64,000 nucleotides of DNA from Virgibacillus ndiopensis (GCF_900187325.1 NZ_FZMZ01000003.1:1-64000), one strand, 5' to 3'; positions 26,263 through 35,029 are shown, numbered from the stretch's first letter. A program made the numbers and translations. Notes: generated by a model from the letters alone, not told the origin.

Positions 26263-27039
26263 ATGATTGAATTTAAAGACGTTGGCCTTGTGTATCCAAA
26301 TGGTACAGAAGGTTTAAAAAACATAAATGTAACAATTAATGATGGAGAATTTGTTGTTATTGTCGGTCTATCTGGTGCAGGAAAATCCACTTTTATTCGT
26401 AGTATTAACCGCTTAGTTACACCAACATCTGGTTCTCTTCTAATTGATGATGAAGACATTCTACCCTACCGTGGAACTAATTTACGTAAACTTCGTACAA
26501 AAATTGGCATGATTTTCCAAAATTATAATCTAGTAAAACGTTCAAACGTATTGAAAAATGTACTTGCAGGGCGGCTAGGACATACGGGTACTTTTCGTTC
26601 TATATTAAATTTATATAAAAAAGAAGATGTTGGACTTGCTTATGAAAGCTTAAAGCGAGTGAACATCGATGAAAAAATTTATAATCGTGCAGATGAACTA
26701 AGTGGTGGACAACAGCAACGTGTAAGTATTGCTCGTGTTTTAACGCAGAAGCCAAACTATATTTTAGCGGATGAACCAGTTGCATCACTTGATCCACCAA
26801 CATCACACCAGGTTATGACTTATTTGAAAAAAATTAACAAAGAGGATAATATCACAACAATTGTCAACCTCCACTTTATCGATATGGCTATGGAATATGC
26901 GGACCGTATTATAGGTATGCGGGCTGGGGAAGTTGTTTTTGATGGTCCTGTTTCAGAAGTATCGGAGAAAACGTTTGAGGAAATTTACGGCCGTACAATA
27001 CGTGAGGATGACTTGCGTGGGGGGGCAAACGAATCGTGA
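26263..27039 (+). CDS. phnC: Phosphonate-type ABC transporter ATP-binding protein
   Basis: A 258-residue ABC ATPase with Walker A GLSGAGKST, signature LSGGQQQR, Walker B ILADEPVASLD and the H-loop in NLHFIDMA. The family pairs with PhnD and PhnE. Its stop overlaps the GTG start of the next gene. Confidence 0.95.
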   Translation: MIEFKDVGLVYPNGTEGLKNINVTINDGEFVVIVGLSGAGKSTFIRSINRLVTPTSGSLLIDDEDILPYRGTNLRKLRTKIGMIFQNYNLVKRSNVLKNVLAGRLGHTGTFRSILNLYKKEDVGLAYESLKRVNIDEKIYNRADELSGGQQQRVSIARVLTQKPNYILADEPVASLDPPTSHQVMTYLKKINKEDNITTIVNLHFIDMAMEYADRIIGMRAGEVVFDGPVSEVSEKTFEEIYGRTIREDDLRGGANES

Positions 27040-27851
27040 CAAAACAATCAAACTCATTATCTCAAGGTACGACACCACCCATTTTTCCGGTAAAAACAAA
27101 AATACAAATTACGGTAATCTTTTTCGTTGTAATAGGTATTTATCTTTTTAGTATGTTCTGGACGCAGCAGCAAATGGTCGGCGGATTTGGAAATGCGCTT
27201 GGAAATATGGCAGTCGTTATCGAAAAGTTTTTCCCGCCTAATTTAAGTATTCTGCCAGCTATTTGGGATCCAATGGCACAAACGATTCAAATGGCGATCA
27301 TTGCTACAACCGTTGCAGCAATTTTAACGGTCCCTTTAGCATTATTATCAGCGCAAAATATTACAACGTTCAAACCACTTTATTATTTAACACGAACATT
27401 ACTGAATATTTTACGTACGATTCCTGATTTAGTATTAGCAGTTGTATTTGTTGGTTTATTTGGGATTGGACTTTTTCCGGGTATTATTGCATTAATCATT
27501 TTTTCACTGGGGATTCTAGCAAAGTTAATAAGCGAAACAATCGAATCAGTCGATATGAATCCACTTGAAGCGATGCGTGCTTCTGGAGGAAATATATTAC
27601 AAGTTATTTTTCACGGTTTAGTACCACAGGTTTTACCACAGTTTGTTTCGTTTGTTTTATACGTATTTGAGATAAATATTCGAGCATCTGTCGTATTAGG
27701 GTTAGTTGGTGCAGGTGGTATTGGACTTGTTCTTGATCAACAATTAGGCTTTTACAATTATCCAAATGCGATGGCAATCATTGTTCTTATTTTTGTCGTT
27801 GTACTTATCATTGAATACATAAGTAATAAACTAAGGGAGGCATTGATATAA
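27036..27851 (+). CDS. phnE: Phosphonate-type ABC transporter permease
   Basis: A 271-residue permease with about six membrane helices. The EAA loop that docks on the ATPase reads EAMRASGGNILQVIFHGLVP. It starts with GTG overlapping phnC by four bases and ends in TAATG shared with the second permease. Confidence 0.94.
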   Translation: MTKQSNSLSQGTTPPIFPVKTKIQITVIFFVVIGIYLFSMFWTQQQMVGGFGNALGNMAVVIEKFFPPNLSILPAIWDPMAQTIQMAIIATTVAAILTVPLALLSAQNITTFKPLYYLTRTLLNILRTIPDLVLAVVFVGLFGIGLFPGIIALIIFSLGILAKLISETIESVDMNPLEAMRASGGNILQVIFHGLVPQVLPQFVSFVLYVFEINIRASVVLGLVGAGGIGLVLDQQLGFYNYPNAMAIIVLIFVVVLIIEYISNKLREALI

Positions 27852-28651
27852 TGGTAACCTATTCATTACCTCCAAAAAAAGAGAAATCCCCATTTAAAAA
27901 GATTAAAAAGGGAATTATTTTTCTCGCTGTTATTGCTGTATATGTTTGGACCTTTATTGGAATAGATATTGATTGGGCAAGAGCTATTGAACGGGCAACA
28001 AGTAACTTTCACAGGGTAATTCCTAAGCTGTTCAATCCGGATTGGGCAGCAGCGGGAGAAGTTTCGGAAAAAATACTTGAAACTATTTTTATCGCTTTTG
28101 CTGGTTCATTTATGGCTGCTATACTTGCAATTCCATTAGGATTTTTAGCAGCTAAAAATATGTCACGTGGTAGATTATTATCGGCAATCGGTAAGTGGAT
28201 TTTATCAGCTATCCGCGCATTCCCGGATATTATCTTAGCAATTTTGTTTGTTGTTGCCGTTGGTCCAAATGCCTTTGCAGGGGTGCTTGCGATTGCAATT
28301 GGATCAACTGGAATGCTTGGAAAGCTTTATTCAGAAGTTGTCGAGTCGATCGATATGCAGGTCGTCGAAGCTATGGAAGCAAATGGTGCTAATAAAATCC
28401 AGGCACTATTTTATGGTGTTATTCCACAAATCATACCAGAATTTTTATCGTATGCGATCTATCGATTTGAAATTGATATCCGCGCATCATCCATTCTTGG
28501 TATAGTTGGTGCGGGTGGTATTGGTACAATGATAATATTCGCTGCAAATAACCGGAACTGGAGCGAAATGGGAATGATTTTATTAGCAATTATCATTGTC
28601 GTTACAGTTATCGACTTTATTTCAGCAAGAATTAGAAGAAAAATTGTATAA
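27851..28651 (+). CDS. phnE: Second phosphonate-type ABC transporter permease
   Basis: A 266-residue paralogue of the preceding permease with its own EAA loop EAMEANGANKIQALFYGVIP and the same GxGGIG motif near the end (LGIVGAGGIGTM). The two permeases likely form a heterodimer. It overlaps the upstream gene by one base and is followed by a terminator. Confidence 0.94.
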   Translation: MVTYSLPPKKEKSPFKKIKKGIIFLAVIAVYVWTFIGIDIDWARAIERATSNFHRVIPKLFNPDWAAAGEVSEKILETIFIAFAGSFMAAILAIPLGFLAAKNMSRGRLLSAIGKWILSAIRAFPDIILAILFVVAVGPNAFAGVLAIAIGSTGMLGKLYSEVVESIDMQVVEAMEANGANKIQALFYGVIPQIIPEFLSYAIYRFEIDIRASSILGIVGAGGIGTMIIFAANNRNWSEMGMILLAIIIVVTVIDFISARIRRKIV

Positions 28652-28699
28652 GATCATAAACTCAGGCTAAACCATTATTTTTCTAAATTCCAGAGATCA

Positions 28700-28728
28700 G
28701 AAATCGGCACGTTAGCCGATTTCTTTTT
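28700..28728 (+). terminator. Terminator after the phn transporter genes
   Basis: GAAATCGGC and GCCGATTTC form a nine-bp perfect stem with a six-base loop and a TTTTT tail. It lies 50 bases after the second permease. Confidence 0.9.
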
Positions 28729-28754
28729 CATATTTATAGAAAGGATGACCGACA

Positions 28755-30332
28755 ATGCAAGATAATACAGCAACAATTACCCTTCTATACACAAGTGATG
28801 TACACGGGAATGCACTGCCGATATTGTATGGAAACAACATGCCAGCTGATATAGGATTGGCTAAATACGCGACAGTCGTTAAGCAAGCGAGGTCCAAACA
28901 TGATCATGTCATTGTCCTTGATAATGGTGACTTAATCCAAGGTACACCGTTAATGACTCACTATGTTAAGGAACATGCTAATGAAGAAAATCCAATGGTT
29001 GGAATTATGAACAAAATCGGAATCGAGGCTGGTGTAGTTGGGAATCATGAATTTAATTTTGGGAAAAAAATTCTTACAGATGCCATTACCCAATCTACAT
29101 TCCCATGGCTTTCTGCAAATTGCCTAGATGAGAAAACGGCAGAACCTTACTTCGGCCCACCATATAAAATAATACAACTGGAAAATGACATAAAAATTGC
29201 TATTGTTGGTGTAACGACACATTATATTCCAAATTGGGAATCTCCAGATCACATAGAGGGAATTCGTTTTACCGACGCTTGTATCACTTTAAAAAAATGG
29301 GTTGAATATATTCACCAAACAGAACAACCTGATGTATTGATTGCTTCCTATCATGGAGGACTTGAACGTGATATTGAATCAGTTGAACCAACTGAAGCAT
29401 TAACCGGGGAGAATCAGGGATATCAAATGTGTGAACAAATTAATGGTATTGATGTTTTGTTAACAGGTCATCAACACCGCAAATTAACTGGCAGCATTCA
29501 TGATGTGTTGGTTGTCCAACCAGGATTTAATGGACAATCCTATGGAGAAATAACGATCGACCTAAAGAATAGTTCAGACAAGTGGTCGATATGCAGCAAA
29601 CATGCTAGTATCCAAACATTAGATGGAGTGGAATCAGATACAGCTATCGTTAACTATATGAATAAGATCGAGTCATCTACACAGCAGTGGCTAGATCAAC
29701 CAATCGGGTATATTGAGGGTGACATGGTAATTAGAGACCCGTTTCAAGCCAGATTAACCAAGCATTCTTTCATTGAGTTCATTCATCAAGTACAAATGGA
29801 TGCAGCAGGTGTAGATATCTCGGTCACTTCTCTATTAAATAACAACTCACGCGGCTTCAGTTCTGTCGTAACAATGCGTGATATTGTATCAAATTATATG
29901 TATCCAAATACATTGGTTGTACTTCGTCTTACTGGCAACGATATCATTGCAGCGCTTGAGAAATCTGCAGCGTATTTTACATTAGATGAAGCCGGTAAAA
30001 TTGGAGTAAATCCAACATATATTGAACCAAAACCCCAGCATTACAATTACGACATGTGGGAAGGAATTAACTATACAATAAATGTTAAACAGCCAATTGG
30101 TTCACGAATAGAAAATGTCACATACAAAGGTAAGCCAATTGATCCAAATGAGACTTACCATGTTGTTCTAAATAATTACCGGGCAAACGGTGGTGGGAAC
30201 TACGATATGTTTAAAAATAAACCTATCGTTAAAGAAATTCAGAAAGACACTGTTGAAATCATAAGCGCCTATTTTGCACGCTTTCCTACAGTGATGGCCA
30301 CCATTACAAACAACTTTAAAGTGTTATACTAA
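28755..30332 (+). CDS. 5'-nucleotidase/2',3'-cyclic phosphodiesterase family phosphoesterase
   Basis: A 525-residue two-domain protein. The N-terminal metallophosphoesterase domain has TSDVHGN, DNGDLIQG, VGNHEFNFG, SYHGG and LTGHQHRKL, the five metal-binding motifs. The C-terminal 5'-nucleotidase domain contains NNYRANGGGNYDMF for substrate binding. No signal peptide or anchor is visible, so it may act in the cytoplasm, as proposed for YunD-like proteins. Its position behind the phn transporter suggests phosphorus scavenging, which is inference. Confidence 0.92.
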   Translation: MQDNTATITLLYTSDVHGNALPILYGNNMPADIGLAKYATVVKQARSKHDHVIVLDNGDLIQGTPLMTHYVKEHANEENPMVGIMNKIGIEAGVVGNHEFNFGKKILTDAITQSTFPWLSANCLDEKTAEPYFGPPYKIIQLENDIKIAIVGVTTHYIPNWESPDHIEGIRFTDACITLKKWVEYIHQTEQPDVLIASYHGGLERDIESVEPTEALTGENQGYQMCEQINGIDVLLTGHQHRKLTGSIHDVLVVQPGFNGQSYGEITIDLKNSSDKWSICSKHASIQTLDGVESDTAIVNYMNKIESSTQQWLDQPIGYIEGDMVIRDPFQARLTKHSFIEFIHQVQMDAAGVDISVTSLLNNNSRGFSSVVTMRDIVSNYMYPNTLVVLRLTGNDIIAALEKSAAYFTLDEAGKIGVNPTYIEPKPQHYNYDMWEGINYTINVKQPIGSRIENVTYKGKPIDPNETYHVVLNNYRANGGGNYDMFKNKPIVKEIQKDTVEIISAYFARFPTVMATITNNFKVLY

Positions 30333-30341
30333 ATACAATAT

Positions 30342-30370
30342 GATCGCAAAGTTTTTTATCCTTTGCGATC
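30342..30370 (+). terminator. Hairpin after the 5'-nucleotidase gene
   Basis: GATCGCAAAG and CTTTGCGATC pair over ten bases, but the T-run is in the loop and not after the stem. It may still end the transcript or protect it. Confidence 0.4.
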
Positions 30371-30603
30371 AACTAAATGATATCTAACAAAACCAAATCC
30401 CACGCTTTTGTTCCATTAACTAGAGTACATCTTTTCCATTATTGGTAATTTTCGTCTAATCATTTTCATATCCTAATTCTAATTGTCATATCCTACTTAT
30501 TTCTTCTTGCCTTCAACAATTAAAACAGTTGGTTTATCCATACCCACACCTGCTTTACATATCTTTTATAGTTAACATTATTATGGATTTCTTGATTTAA
30601 AAA

Positions 30604-30616
30604 TGACACTATGTCA
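30604..30616 (+). promoter_or_regulatory. TetR operator, copy 1
   Basis: TGACACTATGTCA, a palindrome of the form TGACAnnnTGTCA. It lies just upstream of the -35 box of the tetR promoter. Confidence 0.7.
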
Positions 30617-30624
30617 TATTTAAA

Positions 30625-30653
30625 TTGACATATGACATTGTGTCACTTATAAT
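30625..30653 (+). promoter_or_regulatory. tetR promoter, perfect sigma-A consensus
   Basis: TTGACA (30625-30630) and TATAAT (30648-30653) are exactly 17 bases apart. A strong promoter like this in front of a repressor fits tight autorepression. Confidence 0.85.
30633..30645 (+). promoter_or_regulatory. TetR operator, copy 2
   Basis: TGACATTGTGTCA lies in the spacer between -35 and -10, where bound repressor would block RNA polymerase. Confidence 0.72.
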
Positions 30654-30669
30654 TAATCAACACCCAACA

Positions 30670-30682
30670 TGACATGTTGTCA
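30670..30682 (+). promoter_or_regulatory. TetR operator, copy 3
   Basis: TGACATGTTGTCA lies just downstream of the expected transcription start and 33 bases before the tetR start codon. Confidence 0.7.
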
Positions 30683-30714
30683 CTTTTGTTTAGTTTACTA
30701 ATGGGGGCGAAAAG

Positions 30715-31335
30715 ATGCCGAAGCAAACCTTTTTAAATTTACCTGAAGAAAAAAAAGAAATTTTAATCGAAGCAGCCAAAAAAGAGTTTTCAAGGGTCTC
30801 ATTATATGATGCATGCATCTCAAATATTATTAAGACTTCTGGAATACCCAGAGGAAGTTTTTATCAATATTTTGATAATAAGGAAGATCTATTCTTCTTT
30901 TTATTAAACGAACACGCAAAAGAAAGACAGAAAAAGTTTCTTTACTTACTAAAAAAGACTAATGGAGATATATTTGACACAGTAACTGAATTATATAAAT
31001 CAATGCTAGAAAAATCACAAAAACAGGAAAACTGTGATTTTTTCAGAAACGCCTTTTTAAATATGAATTACAAGATAGAGAAGATTTATACAAAAGAGTT
31101 TAGTGAAAGTCACTTCAATCAAAATTTTAAGAAGGTCTGCAACTTAATCAATACTTCTAAATTAAATATTAACAACGATAACGAATTATTTCATGCTATC
31201 AAAATAATTATGGCAGTTACGTTCCATAATCTTGTACAAAGCTATGCAAAGGAAATATCTTATGAAGAATCAGTAGAAAATTTTACGTTAGAAATAAATC
31301 TGTTAAAAAAGGGATTATACAAAGACAATTCATGA
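30715..31335 (+). CDS. TetR family transcriptional regulator
   Basis: A 206-residue regulator. The N-terminal TetR helix-turn-helix spans about residues 10-55, with IIKTSGIPRGSFYQYFDNKEDLF. The C-terminal ligand domain is not similar to any member I can name. GGGGGCG precedes the ATG. It should bind the three TGACAnnnTGTCA boxes just upstream. The VOC-family gene downstream may be co-transcribed or be its target. Confidence 0.92.
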   Translation: MPKQTFLNLPEEKKEILIEAAKKEFSRVSLYDACISNIIKTSGIPRGSFYQYFDNKEDLFFFLLNEHAKERQKKFLYLLKKTNGDIFDTVTELYKSMLEKSQKQENCDFFRNAFLNMNYKIEKIYTKEFSESHFNQNFKKVCNLINTSKLNINNDNELFHAIKIIMAVTFHNLVQSYAKEISYEESVENFTLEINLLKKGLYKDNS

Positions 31336-31491
31336 AACCAAAGTAAATAAATTGCAAGTTCTATTGCGGGGATAAGATATTGTAGAAAATATTAAGCTTT
31401 ACCCTACAATTTTATAGTCAAAATCTATTAGATGGTCTGTACGTAAGTAGGAATTTGATAGAAAAAGAGTTTATTATGGGGAGTGATTATT

Positions 31492-32139
31492 ATGTTAGCG
31501 CTAGATCATATCGTGGTTGCAGCAATCGATGCCGAGGAATCAAGTGCAAAATACGGAAATAAATTTACAATTAAAGCTGTAAAAGGTGGTGAACATGAGG
31601 ACTGGGGTACGTATAACTATTTATCTTATTTCTCAAATGATAGTTATATAGAGTGGCTTGGTGTGACCGATGAATTCAGAACAAAAAATGCCGAAAACCC
31701 ATTAATCCAGCATTTGGTTTATGTATTGGACAATAAGATACCTGGTCCATTTCAATTTGCCCTCAGGACAAATGAAATGGATGATTATATATATCATTTT
31801 AAGGAACAAAACATTCCCTTCAAGGGTCCTTTTACCGCTCAACGGGAGAAACCAGATGGTACTGTCCTAAAATGGCGAATGCTATTTCCAGAGTACAATC
31901 ATGAAAAAGAGCTTCTTCCATTTTTAATTGAGTGGGAGAATCCAAAAGATGCGTATCCAGACACAAGTTTGTTAAACGTACAAACCATAACAAAAATTAA
32001 CTATAGTGGTATAGATCGAGATAAATTTGCACATATTTATCAATTAAAACCAAGAAAACTCAATAAGAGCCTACTATCATTACAAAATTGTAAAATAAAT
32101 TTTAATAACAATGAGAAGTTACATTTTGATTTGGTCTAG
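31492..32139 (+). CDS. VOC superfamily (glyoxalase-like) protein
   Basis: A 215-residue protein starting LALDHIVVAA, the typical first strand of a VOC (glyoxalase/dioxygenase) module, with a His that could bind metal. SYIEWLGVTD and PFLIEWENP look like paired beta-strands of two modules, as in the Glyoxalase_3 group. The reaction is unknown. GGGGAGTGA lies before this ATG; three upstream codons in frame are discarded. It lies 156 bases after tetR. Confidence 0.8.
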   Translation: MLALDHIVVAAIDAEESSAKYGNKFTIKAVKGGEHEDWGTYNYLSYFSNDSYIEWLGVTDEFRTKNAENPLIQHLVYVLDNKIPGPFQFALRTNEMDDYIYHFKEQNIPFKGPFTAQREKPDGTVLKWRMLFPEYNHEKELLPFLIEWENPKDAYPDTSLLNVQTITKINYSGIDRDKFAHIYQLKPRKLNKSLLSLQNCKINFNNNEKLHFDLV

Positions 32140-32148
32140 TCTTATCCC

Positions 32149-32185
32149 AAGAAGGATTACGCACCTAGCGTATCCTTCTTTTATT
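32149..32185 (+). terminator. Terminator of the VOC gene
   Basis: AAGAAGGATTACGC pairs with GCGTATCCTTCTT around a five-base loop with one bulge, followed by a T-rich tail. Confidence 0.82.
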
Positions 32186-32280
32186 ATGCCATTTTCCAAT
32201 CCATCCTGTTCGTTTGATAACTGCGAAAATAGTTTCTTCATAAAATCCTCCCCAATACACACATTCTCAAAAAAAGCAGT

Positions 32281-32478
32281 ACAAAAGCGCAAGAGCCCGT
32301 TTAGCGACGTGTGGACTGCGCCCTGCCAAGCAGGGTGGTTCGGCGTTGCCTCGCAAAGCGGTGGTTTTAGTCGAACATGCCTACGCAGGAGATAAAGGAA
32401 ACTCGGGTGAGTAGCGAATCGATGTTGACCTTATCGTACTGAGGTGAGGGAAGTCCATCAGTCGTTGAGCGCTTGTGT
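32281..32478. repeat. Probable Bacillaceae-type dispersed intergenic repeat
   Basis: A 198-base, GC-rich island with no gene. Its ends are inverted copies of one another, ACAAAAGCGC at the left and GCGCTTGTGT at the right. Inside are smaller inverted repeats, including GCCCTGCCAAGCAGGG. The layout resembles large REP-like or BCR-like intergenic elements common in Bacillaceae. No second copy lies in this window, so repetition is not shown. Confidence 0.5.
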
Positions 32479-32537
32479 GGATGTGGCTTACCATGTCGTT
32501 AGCTAAATAGAACCAACTTTTATACTTTCCTTACTAC

Positions 32538-32570
32538 TAAAAATAACCACCTCCAATGAATTGAAGGTGG
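32538..32570 (-). terminator. Terminator of ytpP
   Basis: On the minus strand CCACCTTCAAT pairs with ATTGGAGGTGG around a two-base loop, with TTATTTTT following. Confidence 0.85.
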
Positions 32571-32583
32571 ATCAATGTCTAGT

Positions 32584-32904
32584 TTAACCTAGTTGTTCAT
32601 GTAAAAATTCTGTTACTGATTCTGGTGTTTTTGTATATGCACTATGCTGATGAGCAAGTTTTTCGCCGTTTTGGAAAATTAAAATGCTAGGGATTCCCAT
32701 CACCTCATATTTTTCAGCAATACCTTTTACCTCATCCGTATTTATCTCATACCAATCATAATTATTAAATTCCTCTAGAATATCGCCAATGAACATATCC
32801 ATTCGTTTACAGTCTGGGCACCAATCAGCAAAAAATTTAATTATGACAGGTTCCTCACCCTGAATAACTTCATTAAATTTATCTTCTGTCTTTATATATT
32901 CCAT
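32584..32904 (-). CDS. ytpP: Thioredoxin-like protein YtpP
   Basis: A 106-residue thioredoxin-fold protein. The redox motif is WCPDCKRM (about residues 28-35), with the cis-proline segment GIPSILIFQNG near residue 76. YtpP-type proteins are believed to act in low-molecular-weight thiol reactions, including CoA or bacillithiol mixed disulfides. The gene is single, followed by its own terminator. Confidence 0.9.
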   Translation of the reverse strand: MEYIKTEDKFNEVIQGEEPVIIKFFADWCPDCKRMDMFIGDILEEFNNYDWYEINTDEVKGIAEKYEVMGIPSILIFQNGEKLAHQHSAYTKTPESVTEFLHEQLG

Positions 32905-32974
32905 TCCTTTAACACCCCTTTTATGTTCCTACATCTATTTTATCGATTATGTTCCATATTGTCTTTTAGTTTGC

Positions 32975-33790
32975 TTAGTCTATATATTCTACTCGCCCAA
33001 GTATATATGCAGCAAATAAGCCAACTGCAAACGTTCCTATACTTAGAAGTAGCAATGAAGTTGATTCCGGCCAGCCTGGAAAAACAACAATAACTGATCC
33101 GATAACTAATCCGATAATGAGCGCAAAAGTCATATAACGATATCTATTCAAGAAGAAGTTAATAATTTTACTCATCACCAAAATTCCGATAACGATTCCT
33201 ACGCCAGTTACTGCAATTATATCGAGCTGAAGATTACTGATTGCACTGATAATAGTTGGATAGACACCGATAAGCAGAAGCATAAATGAACCGCTAATAC
33301 CTGGCAGAATCATAGCACTACTGGCAAGAACGCCTGCAAAAAATAACAAAATATATGTAGAACTTGTTATATTTTCTATCACCGCAGGTTCATCTGCCTG
33401 CAAAAAAGCCATGGAACCAACAATAATTGCACCAATTATCAATAAAACAAAATGCTTTAAACCAAAAGTATTTTTTGCATCCGCCTGATGAAATAAATAT
33501 GGTAATATCCCGATAATTAGTCCTAAAAAGAAAAATTGTGTTGGGCCTGGATAGTGTGCAAACAACCATTCAATGACACGGCTTAATAATAAAATTGCAG
33601 CTCCTATACCTATACCAAGCGGAATTAAAAATCCTATATGTTTTTTCCATTCTTTACTTAGTATTCCGTTTATAGCGGCAATTAATCGATCATATATTCC
33701 AAGTAGAACAGCAATCGTTCCACCGCTAACACCAGGAATTACATCGCTCGCTCCCATGAGCATTCCCCGATAAATATTTTTCCATTCCAT
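32975..33790 (-). CDS. popT: DUF368 membrane protein, PopT-type polyprenyl-phosphate translocase
   Basis: A 271-residue membrane protein with about eight hydrophobic segments. Two related half motifs, SDVIPGVSGGTIAVLLGIYD and MILPGISGSFMLLLIGVYP, suggest an inverted duplication. DUF368 proteins have been identified as undecaprenyl-phosphate translocases that return the lipid carrier to the inner leaflet for wall synthesis. Assignment to that activity is by family. The gene stands alone. Confidence 0.85.
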   Translation of the reverse strand: MEWKNIYRGMLMGASDVIPGVSGGTIAVLLGIYDRLIAAINGILSKEWKKHIGFLIPLGIGIGAAILLLSRVIEWLFAHYPGPTQFFFLGLIIGILPYLFHQADAKNTFGLKHFVLLIIGAIIVGSMAFLQADEPAVIENITSSTYILLFFAGVLASSAMILPGISGSFMLLLIGVYPTIISAISNLQLDIIAVTGVGIVIGILVMSKIINFFLNRYRYMTFALIIGLVIGSVIVVFPGWPESTSLLLLSIGTFAVGLFAAYILGRVEYID

Positions 33791-33852
33791 TTATTATTAT
33801 CCCCTTTATTTTCCGGTTAATAAATACATATCGTAATCATATCAAAAAAGGG

Positions 33853-33880
33853 TTGCATTTTACATAAAAAGTTTTATAAT
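33853..33880 (+). promoter_or_regulatory. Promoter of the padR operon
   Basis: TTGCAT (33853-33858) and TATAAT (33875-33880), 16 bases apart. Confidence 0.7.
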
Positions 33881-33892
33881 AAACATAAGCTA

Positions 33893-33946
33893 CTTTGTAA
33901 TGCAAGGTAGCTCTAAAATTATTCGGTATCTTGTATTACAAGGTAG
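33893..33946 (+). promoter_or_regulatory. Two PadR operator boxes
   Basis: CTTTGTAATGCAAGGTAG (33893-33910) and CTTGTATTACAAGGTAG (33930-33946) are related to each other. The second contains CTTGTATTACAAG, a perfect palindrome about one base. They lie downstream of the promoter and just before padR, the usual arrangement for self-repressing PadR proteins. Confidence 0.65.
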
Positions 33947-33955
33947 GTGAGAACA

Positions 33956-34291
33956 ATGACATTAAGAAGTCAGTTACTAAAAGGGATACTTGAAGGATGC
34001 ATCCTTTCAATTATTCAGCACCAGCCAACATATGGCTATGAGCTTTCAGTAAGGTTACAGGATTTTGGTCTGTCGGATGTGAGCGAAGGATCAATTTATC
34101 CAATTTTACTTCGATTACAAAGAGAAAATTTGATCAAAGGTGAAATGAAAAAATCAGAAGCTGGACCAAAGCGAAAATATTATCATTTAACTTCTGAAGG
34201 TCAGGAAGCATTAAAAGAGTTCATTTATCACTGGGAAACGATTAAACAACCAGTCGAGCGAATTATTGACAAAGGGGGAAAAATATTGTGA
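33956..34291 (+). CDS. PadR family transcriptional regulator
   Basis: A 111-residue winged-helix repressor with YGYELSVRLQDFG, SEGSIYPILLRLQRENLI and GPKRKYYHLTSEGQEAL, the core of PadR. It is a short, PadR-s2 type protein. ATG is used, eight bases after an AGG; a GTG three codons upstream is possible. Its stop overlaps the next start, so it is coupled to the membrane protein behind it. Confidence 0.92.
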   Translation: MTLRSQLLKGILEGCILSIIQHQPTYGYELSVRLQDFGLSDVSEGSIYPILLRLQRENLIKGEMKKSEAGPKRKYYHLTSEGQEALKEFIYHWETIKQPVERIIDKGGKIL

Positions 34292-34980
34292 ATGCAAAGG
34301 AAATCATTACATTAAATAATGAAAAACGTGAACAGTTGAATGAGAAAAACCTAGCCTATTATGAAGACATGCTTATCTATATTCGTCTACAATATAATAA
34401 ATCAGAACAACAAACAGAAGAAGTATTATTAGAAATTCTTGAGCATTTATTGCAGGCACAGGAAGAAGGTCGTACCGCAGAGGACATTTTTGGTAATGAT
34501 CCTAAAACATACTGCAGGGAATTAATTGGAGAAATCCCAAAGGAAAACAATTCTCACCAACTGTTATTTATCACATATATTGGTCTCCAATTTTTAGCGA
34601 TTATTAGTCTTGTCCATGGTTTTATAGGATTTGGTTTACATTACTTTTTTGACCTGGGCACTAAAACATTACAGTTTTCGTTGGGTTCAGGGACTGTAAA
34701 CGTAATCATTTTTCTTTTGTTGCTTTGGTTATTTATTACACTCGTTTTAAAATGGATAAAGCGTTCTGCATTTCAGGAGAAAAAAACAAAAAAATGGGTA
34801 GAGTTTTTACAGCTATGGAGTATCAGTACTGGTACTATTGGTTTATTTGTTAGTGTACCATTTTTCATGCCTAGTTTCGGAACTGTTATTACCATTCCAA
34901 CACTTTTAATTGCTTGTGTTGGTATTATATTGTATGTAATATCTTTTGTTATGAATAAAAAGATGCGTATTACTAAATAA
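34288..34980 (+). CDS. Membrane protein, DUF1129/HAAS-like, PadR partner
   Basis: A 230-residue protein. The N-terminal 95 residues are soluble and helical (LLEILEHLLQAQEEGRTAED), like the HAAS or DUF1129 regions that often accompany PadR genes. Four transmembrane helices follow (about residues 100-225). GTG is the start, within the padR stop (GTGA). Function unknown; it may interact with the regulator. Confidence 0.75.
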   Translation: MNAKEIITLNNEKREQLNEKNLAYYEDMLIYIRLQYNKSEQQTEEVLLEILEHLLQAQEEGRTAEDIFGNDPKTYCRELIGEIPKENNSHQLLFITYIGLQFLAIISLVHGFIGFGLHYFFDLGTKTLQFSLGSGTVNVIIFLLLLWLFITLVLKWIKRSAFQEKKTKKWVEFLQLWSISTGTIGLFVSVPFFMPSFGTVITIPTLLIACVGIILYVISFVMNKKMRITK

Positions 34981-35029
34981 ATGCAAAAACCTATCTTCTA
35001 AAAAATGTTGTTTTTGACACAAAATACGT

